The notes below the pieces were generated by a model. The model worked only from the letters and a program-made list of their open reading frames with translations. It did not search any database and was not told where the DNA came from. Positions 59,656 through 64,000 of a stretch of 64,000 nucleotides of DNA are shown here, piece by piece (the first letter of the stretch is position 1; each line of letters begins with the position of its first letter). This DNA is from Paraburkholderia phenazinium (GTDB lineage: Bacteria > Pseudomonadota > Gammaproteobacteria > Burkholderiales > Burkholderiaceae): NCBI RefSeq assembly GCF_900141745.1, contig NZ_FSRM01000002.1:2046001-2110000 (forward strand). The letters run 5' to 3'. The position numbers and the translations under genes are program-made.

Positions 59656-61145
59656 AGCTCGCCATCGTTGTGGCGATTCTGCTTGCCACGCTGACTGGTG
59701 CGGTGGGCTATGGCCGTCGCACCCGGAAAGGGCATACGTTGTCGGACTGGGCGGTGGGCGGCCGCAGTCTGGGCGCGATCATCTTCTGGTTCATGAACGC
59801 AGGGGAGGTGTACACGACATTTGCTGTGCTCGGCATCTCCGGCTATGCATGGGCGCTAGGCGCGCCTGCGTATCTTGCCTTCTGTTCGGTGTCGATGAGC
59901 TATGCCATTGGCTACTGGCTGATGCCGAAGATCTGGCGCGCCGGACGCACCCGGCAACTCGTTACCCAGGCCGACTTCTTCGCTGCCCGCTACGACGCTA
60001 CGTGGCTCGGCGTCCTGACGGGCGTGATCGGCATCGCTTCGCTGATCGTCTATGTGCAAATCCAGCTGGTCAGCCTGGGACTGATCGTCCAGTTGACGCT
60101 GGATGACCTGATCTCCACCCAGACGGCCACGCTGATTGCCGGGCTGTTGATGATCACGTTCGTGTTCGTCGCGGGGATACGCTCCGCAGCATTCGCGGCC
60201 GGCGTCAAGGATGTGTTGATGATCGTGGTGGTCGTGCTGTTGAGCGCGACGGTAGCGGGTAAGGTCGGTGCCGCATCGATGCTGGATATCTTTCGGATGG
60301 CTGAGGTTCAGCATCCAGGTATTGGCAGATTCCCCGGTCTGGATCCTACGTCACCCACTACGGCGATCTGGTTGATGACATCGTCGATCAACATCGCGCT
60401 CGGCAACTGGGTCTTTCCTCATCTGTTCCAGATGTCGTACACAGCGCAAAGCGCTACCGCCATCCGCCGCAACGCGATCTGGCAACCGCTTTATTCGCTC
60501 GCCTACTTCTTCATTATTCTGCTTGGCTTCGCTGCGTTGCTGGCCGGCACGCATCCGCCTGGCAACAACCTTAACGCGGCCTTGCTGCAGTTCATCTCGC
60601 AGCGCTATTCCGCGCCCATCGTGGGCCTCGTGGCCGGCACCGGATTCCTGCTGGCACTCGCGCCTGGCGCGCTGCTTCTGCTAACCGCGGGATCGATCTT
60701 CAGCCGCAACGTGGTCGCGCCGATCCTGCCGGGTCTTAAGGACGCCACGTTCCTGGTGATTTCCCGCGGTGCGCTCACGGTATTTGCTGCGATCGCCGTG
60801 TGGTTGTCGATCAGCCAGAAAGGCTCGCTCGTCAAGATTCTGCTCGACGCGTATTCGGCAATCGGGATGCTTGCGCCCGGTGTCTTCCTTGGTTTCATTT
60901 GGAAGAGGACCACTGCGACAGGTGTACTTGCGGGTCTCGTGGCCGGCTTTATTGCGCTGCTTGCACCGTTTGCGGCGCACTACTGGGATGCCGTCGCCCC
61001 CGAATGCGAACCTGGTCTGATCGCGATGGCGATCAATGCAGCGACGGTTGTGCTCGTCAGTCTGGCCACGCCGTTGCCTGGGCGGCATGCGGTGTCGCTC
61101 GGCGTTGCGCTTGAGCGTGCCGCGAGCGAGCAATCGACCGTCTGA
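59652..61145 (+). CDS. Sodium:solute symporter (SSS family)
   Basis: Sodium-coupled uptake transporter of 497 residues with about 13 hydrophobic spans. Early segments carry LSDWAVGGRSLGAIIFWFMN and AGEVYTTFAVLG; later TADFF-type region VTQADFFAARYD and VYVQIQLVSLGLIVQL, typical of the SSS group that takes up organic acids. Coupled to the DUF3311 gene by a 4-bp overlap and followed by a porin gene. The substrate may be the one handled by the divergent aldo/keto reductase operon. Confidence 0.9.
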   Translation: MKLAIVVAILLATLTGAVGYGRRTRKGHTLSDWAVGGRSLGAIIFWFMNAGEVYTTFAVLGISGYAWALGAPAYLAFCSVSMSYAIGYWLMPKIWRAGRTRQLVTQADFFAARYDATWLGVLTGVIGIASLIVYVQIQLVSLGLIVQLTLDDLISTQTATLIAGLLMITFVFVAGIRSAAFAAGVKDVLMIVVVVLLSATVAGKVGAASMLDIFRMAEVQHPGIGRFPGLDPTSPTTAIWLMTSSINIALGNWVFPHLFQMSYTAQSATAIRRNAIWQPLYSLAYFFIILLGFAALLAGTHPPGNNLNAALLQFISQRYSAPIVGLVAGTGFLLALAPGALLLLTAGSIFSRNVVAPILPGLKDATFLVISRGALTVFAAIAVWLSISQKGSLVKILLDAYSAIGMLAPGVFLGFIWKRTTATGVLAGLVAGFIALLAPFAAHYWDAVAPECEPGLIAMAINAATVVLVSLATPLPGRHAVSLGVALERAASEQSTV

Positions 61146-61187
61146 ATAAGCCTCTTCGAACGACAGCCCCTTTACCTGGAGATCCTG

Positions 61188-62393
61188 ATGAAAAAGAGCA
61201 GTATCTGTCTTGCCGTGCTGATGGCGCTACCGGCGCTGGCCTCGGCCCAGAGCAGCGTGACGCTGTACGGGCTGGTCGATTCGGGCCTGACGTTCGTCAA
61301 CAATACCGGCAAGGGGCACGTCGTCGAGGCGGACACCTGCGGTCCGCCGAGTTGCAACCTCTGGGGGCTGAAGGGCAAGGAAGACCTGGGCGGCGGCACA
61401 TCTGCGATCTTCACGCTCGAGAACGGCTTTAACATCCAGAACGGCAAACTCGGACAGGGCGGCACGGAATTCGGGCGGCAGGCATTCGTGGGGCTCGCCA
61501 ACGATCAATGGGGCACGGTGACGCTTGGGCGTCAGTACGATCCGCCGTCGTTGACGGTCGGCTACTTTCCGTCCAGCAATAATTTCGCCACCGGCTACGG
61601 GTCGCACTTCGGCGATCTCGACAACCTGAACCAGTCGATCCGCTTCAACAACGCCGTCAAGTACGTGAGCCCGACATGGGGTGGCTTGCATGTGGAAGGA
61701 ATGTTCAGCCTGGGCGGCGTAGCAGGTAATTTCTCGACGAATCGCGTCTGGTCGTTGGCCGCCGCGTATAACCGCGGACCGTTCGCGGTTGCCGCGGGCT
61801 ATCTGGACATTCAGAATCCTGCGACGAACGCGGGCGGTACCGGCGGCGTGTACGCATCCAATGGCAACTATGTGGGCTCATTGAACGATTACGTCGGATT
61901 GCAGGACGCCAGTTCGATGAAGGTGCTCACGATTGGCGGTTCGTACTCGATCGGCCAGGCAACGCTGGCATTGAACTACTCGCACACCGACCTGGAAAAC
62001 AGCCAGTACTTCGTCATCAACGGATTTGCGGGTGCGGGAGGCGGCAACGACTTCAAGATGGATGCCTACGAAGCCAGCGCGACCTACAGAGTCACGCCTG
62101 CATTGCTGTTAGGCGCGGCCTACATCTATAACGCGGGGAAGGCCGACTACCAGAACCTTAAGCCGGACTTCCAGCAGGTGAACCTTGGTGTGACGTACGC
62201 GCTTTCGAAGCGCACCAGCCTCTATGCCATTGCGATTGTTCAGAAGGCAGGCGGCGATGGCATAGCTCCTGTGTTCGATGCCGATGGTGCAGTAGTAGGG
62301 CGTACAGCAATTGCTGAAATTCCTGGCGCCGGTTATGACTCCAGCACCTCCAGGCAACTGCTGATGTCGGTGGGGATGTACCACGCGTTTTAA
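61188..62393 (+). CDS. Gram-negative porin, OmpC-like (Burkholderia type)
   Basis: Outer membrane porin of 401 residues: signal peptide to about residue 20 (LASAQ), first strand SSVTLYGLVDSGLTFVNN, LWGLKGKEDLGGGTSAIFTL, RQAFVGLANDQWGTVTLGRQ, C-terminal phenylalanine. GGAGATCCTG precedes ATG 61188. It lies 42 bp behind the symporter and probably provides outer membrane passage for the same solute. Confidence 0.93.
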   Translation: MKKSSICLAVLMALPALASAQSSVTLYGLVDSGLTFVNNTGKGHVVEADTCGPPSCNLWGLKGKEDLGGGTSAIFTLENGFNIQNGKLGQGGTEFGRQAFVGLANDQWGTVTLGRQYDPPSLTVGYFPSSNNFATGYGSHFGDLDNLNQSIRFNNAVKYVSPTWGGLHVEGMFSLGGVAGNFSTNRVWSLAAAYNRGPFAVAAGYLDIQNPATNAGGTGGVYASNGNYVGSLNDYVGLQDASSMKVLTIGGSYSIGQATLALNYSHTDLENSQYFVINGFAGAGGGNDFKMDAYEASATYRVTPALLLGAAYIYNAGKADYQNLKPDFQQVNLGVTYALSKRTSLYAIAIVQKAGGDGIAPVFDADGAVVGRTAIAEIPGAGYDSSTSRQLLMSVGMYHAF

Positions 62394-62534
62394 GCTATGC
62401 AAGCAGCAAACCCATCAGGGGGTATCAAGCATTCACTCCCTGGTGGATTTCAGCTCCGGTTGTCTCGTCAGTCGTGTCCAGACGATCATTCCGTACTGCG
62501 ACATATTTCCCGCCGTTCACCTGCCTGAGCCCGC

Positions 62535-62837
62535 TCAGCCACCCGGCGTTTGAACGTCAGTCGAAGTGTGCTGCGACCCGCAGTCCCGGGCGTATTTCTC
62601 ATTCAGGCGAGCTCGCATCACAGGAATGCCCGGGGAGTAGTTGCCTGTCCCAGGCCAATACCCTACTGACTCGAGCTCAGCCAGTTCACGCGACAGGTCG
62701 GCCCTGGTCACCTGTCCATGCGTCGGTGCGAAAGGATAGCTGCTGCATTGTTCCGGCGTAAGCTGGGTGCCCGCCATGGCACATGCGCTGGCGGCCATTA
62801 GCGTAATCGGAATTGCTAATCTGAAAGGATGGATCAT
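62535..62837 (-). CDS. DUF4148 domain-containing exported protein
   Basis: A 100-residue exported protein with a signal peptide to about residue 22 (CAMAG) and the DUF4148 core QVTRADLSRELAELESVGYWP, MRARLNEKY. It differs from the member at 54852 in having three cysteines. ATG 62837 has GGAGA upstream. Function unknown. Confidence 0.82.
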   Translation of the reverse strand: MIHPFRLAIPITLMAASACAMAGTQLTPEQCSSYPFAPTHGQVTRADLSRELAELESVGYWPGTGNYSPGIPVMRARLNEKYARDCGSQHTSTDVQTPGG

Positions 62838-63058
62838 GATGAAGCGTCTCCACTTTTATGTATCCCAGCATTTGCGCGGATAGCGCAAGCCGGCATGCTT
62901 CGTAGGGGTTTCTATTTCTATAGCGTGTATTTAGTAGACCACCAGTCAGCACGCACTACCACTCCGCTGAGCGCAAAACTGTTTTCTTGCCTTTACAACA
63001 GTCGTGGGATCGCGAGGAGCTGACTTTGTGGCCCCAACGCATCAGCTGCGGCACCGCT

Positions 63059-64000
63059 TTACGCCTCCCGTTGCCCCGCTTGCCGACGTAGCGCCGCAAC
63101 GAACGCATCAACCTTCCATGACTCCCTTAGTGCCCGCGCGAACAACATTTGCTGGCTCTCCGGCGCGAGACCGCCTATCGGTGGATCACTATCCAGATTG
63201 GTAGGAAATGGATACCCCTCAGCACTTGACGCAATGACCGCCTCGGCTTCAGCTGCGCTCAACCTGTGGGTCATGACTTGATCGAGCAGAACGGGATACA
63301 GCACCTCACACATTCTCGTGCGATCCAGCGATTCCATTGCACGCCCATAAGCCGAGGAAATCTGCAAAAGATTCGCCATACGTTGAACGCTTGCCGTGCG
63401 GTTCGCCCCCGCTGCGTGAAAAAGCGCAGGACTAAAGAAGATCACATCGCCTTTCTCGAGAGGCAACTGGACGTAGTTCGCCTCGAAGTACTCACGAAAG
63501 TCCGGACGCCGCCACGCAAGATAGCCTGGCGCGTAGCGCTGCGAGAACGGCAGCAGCTTGGTGGGTCCGCTTTCCACCGGCATGTCGCTGTGTGCGACCG
63601 CACCTTGCAGTGTCAGGAAGGGCGACATCGTATGCACATGTGCCGGATAGCGCTCGGCCTCCGCTACGGTCTGGAACCCGAGGTGGTAGTCACGATGCGC
63701 CTGTTGCGCGTCGCCGCCGGGACGCACGACGTTCACCTGCGACGTCACCTGAAAGCAGGGGCCCAGCCATGCTTGCGCCGCGGCAACCAGCACGGGGTTA
63801 GCGTAGTAACGGGCAAACGCGGACGGGGCGCGCATGCAAAGCTTTTGCTGAGCGTTCCATATTCTGTCGTTGGCTCCCGCCTTGGCAAAATGATCGGCTG
63901 CCGCGCTGCCTGCTTCCCGCTCGTCCCGGATGATCGCATCGAAGACTGCCGTTGCATCGTCGATCGGCGTCGTGTCGGGAAACGCGCGCTTCAATACAAG
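63059..64000 (-). CDS. Phytanoyl-CoA dioxygenase family protein (N-terminus cut by window edge)
   Basis: Fe(II)/2-oxoglutarate-dependent oxygenase of the PhyH type, at least 311 residues. The iron-binding HxD is in QQAHRDYHLG (about residue 120), the distal histidine in SPALFHAAGANRT (about residue 200), and an arginine for 2-oxoglutarate follows in TASVQRMANLLQ. The frame remains open to the last base of the window; a TTG at 63994 is the first possible start inside, so the true start may be outside. Substrate not readable; members hydroxylate lipids or secondary metabolites. Confidence 0.82.
   Translation of the reverse strand, partial: LVLKRAFPDTTPIDDATAVFDAIIRDEREAGSAAADHFAKAGANDRIWNAQQKLCMRAPSAFARYYANPVLVAAAQAWLGPCFQVTSQVNVVRPGGDAQQAHRDYHLGFQTVAEAERYPAHVHTMSPFLTLQGAVAHSDMPVESGPTKLLPFSQRYAPGYLAWRRPDFREYFEANYVQLPLEKGDVIFFSPALFHAAGANRTASVQRMANLLQISSAYGRAMESLDRTRMCEVLYPVLLDQVMTHRLSAAEAEAVIASSAEGYPFPTNLDSDPPIGGLAPESQQMLFARALRESWKVDAFVAALRRQAGQREA

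Overview
The window reads as chromosomal DNA of a Burkholderiales betaproteobacterium, most likely Paraburkholderia, Burkholderia or a close relative. This rests on the high GC content, two OmpC-like Burkholderia-type porins, two DUF4148 proteins, the form of the cobalamin genes, and the many LysR/IclR/GntR/MarR-controlled catabolic units. I see no rRNA, tRNA, CRISPR array or intact insertion sequence. All family names come from reading motifs by eye; no database search was run.

Layout. 1-7.3 kb: late cobalamin (B12) assembly and salvage (cobK, cobM, bluB, cobT, cobS, cobC, then btuF, cbiB and cobU on the other strand). 7.7-15.7 kb: a secreted tannase/feruloyl-esterase-type protein, a stand-alone BamA-type outer membrane protein, two small unknown genes and a Tat-exported phospholipase C. 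15.8-20.5 kb: a LacI regulator with two perfect 14-bp palindromes facing a sugar isomerase/Gfo-Idh dehydrogenase pair, then a LysR/tautomerase pair with its own 19-bp palindrome. 20.7-22.4 kb: ohrR and two tandem ohr genes, each with a copy of the same palindrome upstream. 22.5-27.1 kb: SDR, MFS transporter and amidohydrolase, divergent from a LysR gene.

27.2-35.4 kb is a coherent but unassigned catabolic unit: porin, IclR regulator, alpha/beta hydrolase, flavin reductase fused to an IclR-type effector domain, luciferase-like monooxygenase, VOC protein, acyl-CoA synthetase and enoyl-CoA hydratase. A shared 34-bp operator-like element lies in front of both the IclR/porin region and the operon. 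The set fits a two-component flavin monooxygenase that opens a ring or cleaves a ketone, with hydrolysis, CoA activation and beta-oxidation downstream. Enzyme and regulator may sense the same ligand.

35.7-44.7 kb: a GGDEF protein, aconitase with a GntR regulator, a malate/lactate dehydrogenase of the Ldh2 type, and a PHB module (depolymerase, phasin-like, small unknown). 44.8-51.2 kb: two tandem LuxR-type HTH domains split by a frameshift at an A7 run, followed by a co-directional cassette of a protein made of 55-residue repeats, a signal-less subtilase, two multispanning membrane proteins and a signal-less GH19 endolysin-like enzyme. I know no described system with this combination; together with the fused reductase it is the most interesting part of the window. 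51.4-64 kb: a cytochrome c-dehydrogenase fusion, unknown envelope genes, cytochrome P460, a FUSC-type transporter, an XRE-cupin/TIGR04076/aldo-keto reductase operon divergent from a DUF3311/sodium-solute symporter/porin operon, and a phytanoyl-CoA dioxygenase-like gene cut by the window edge.
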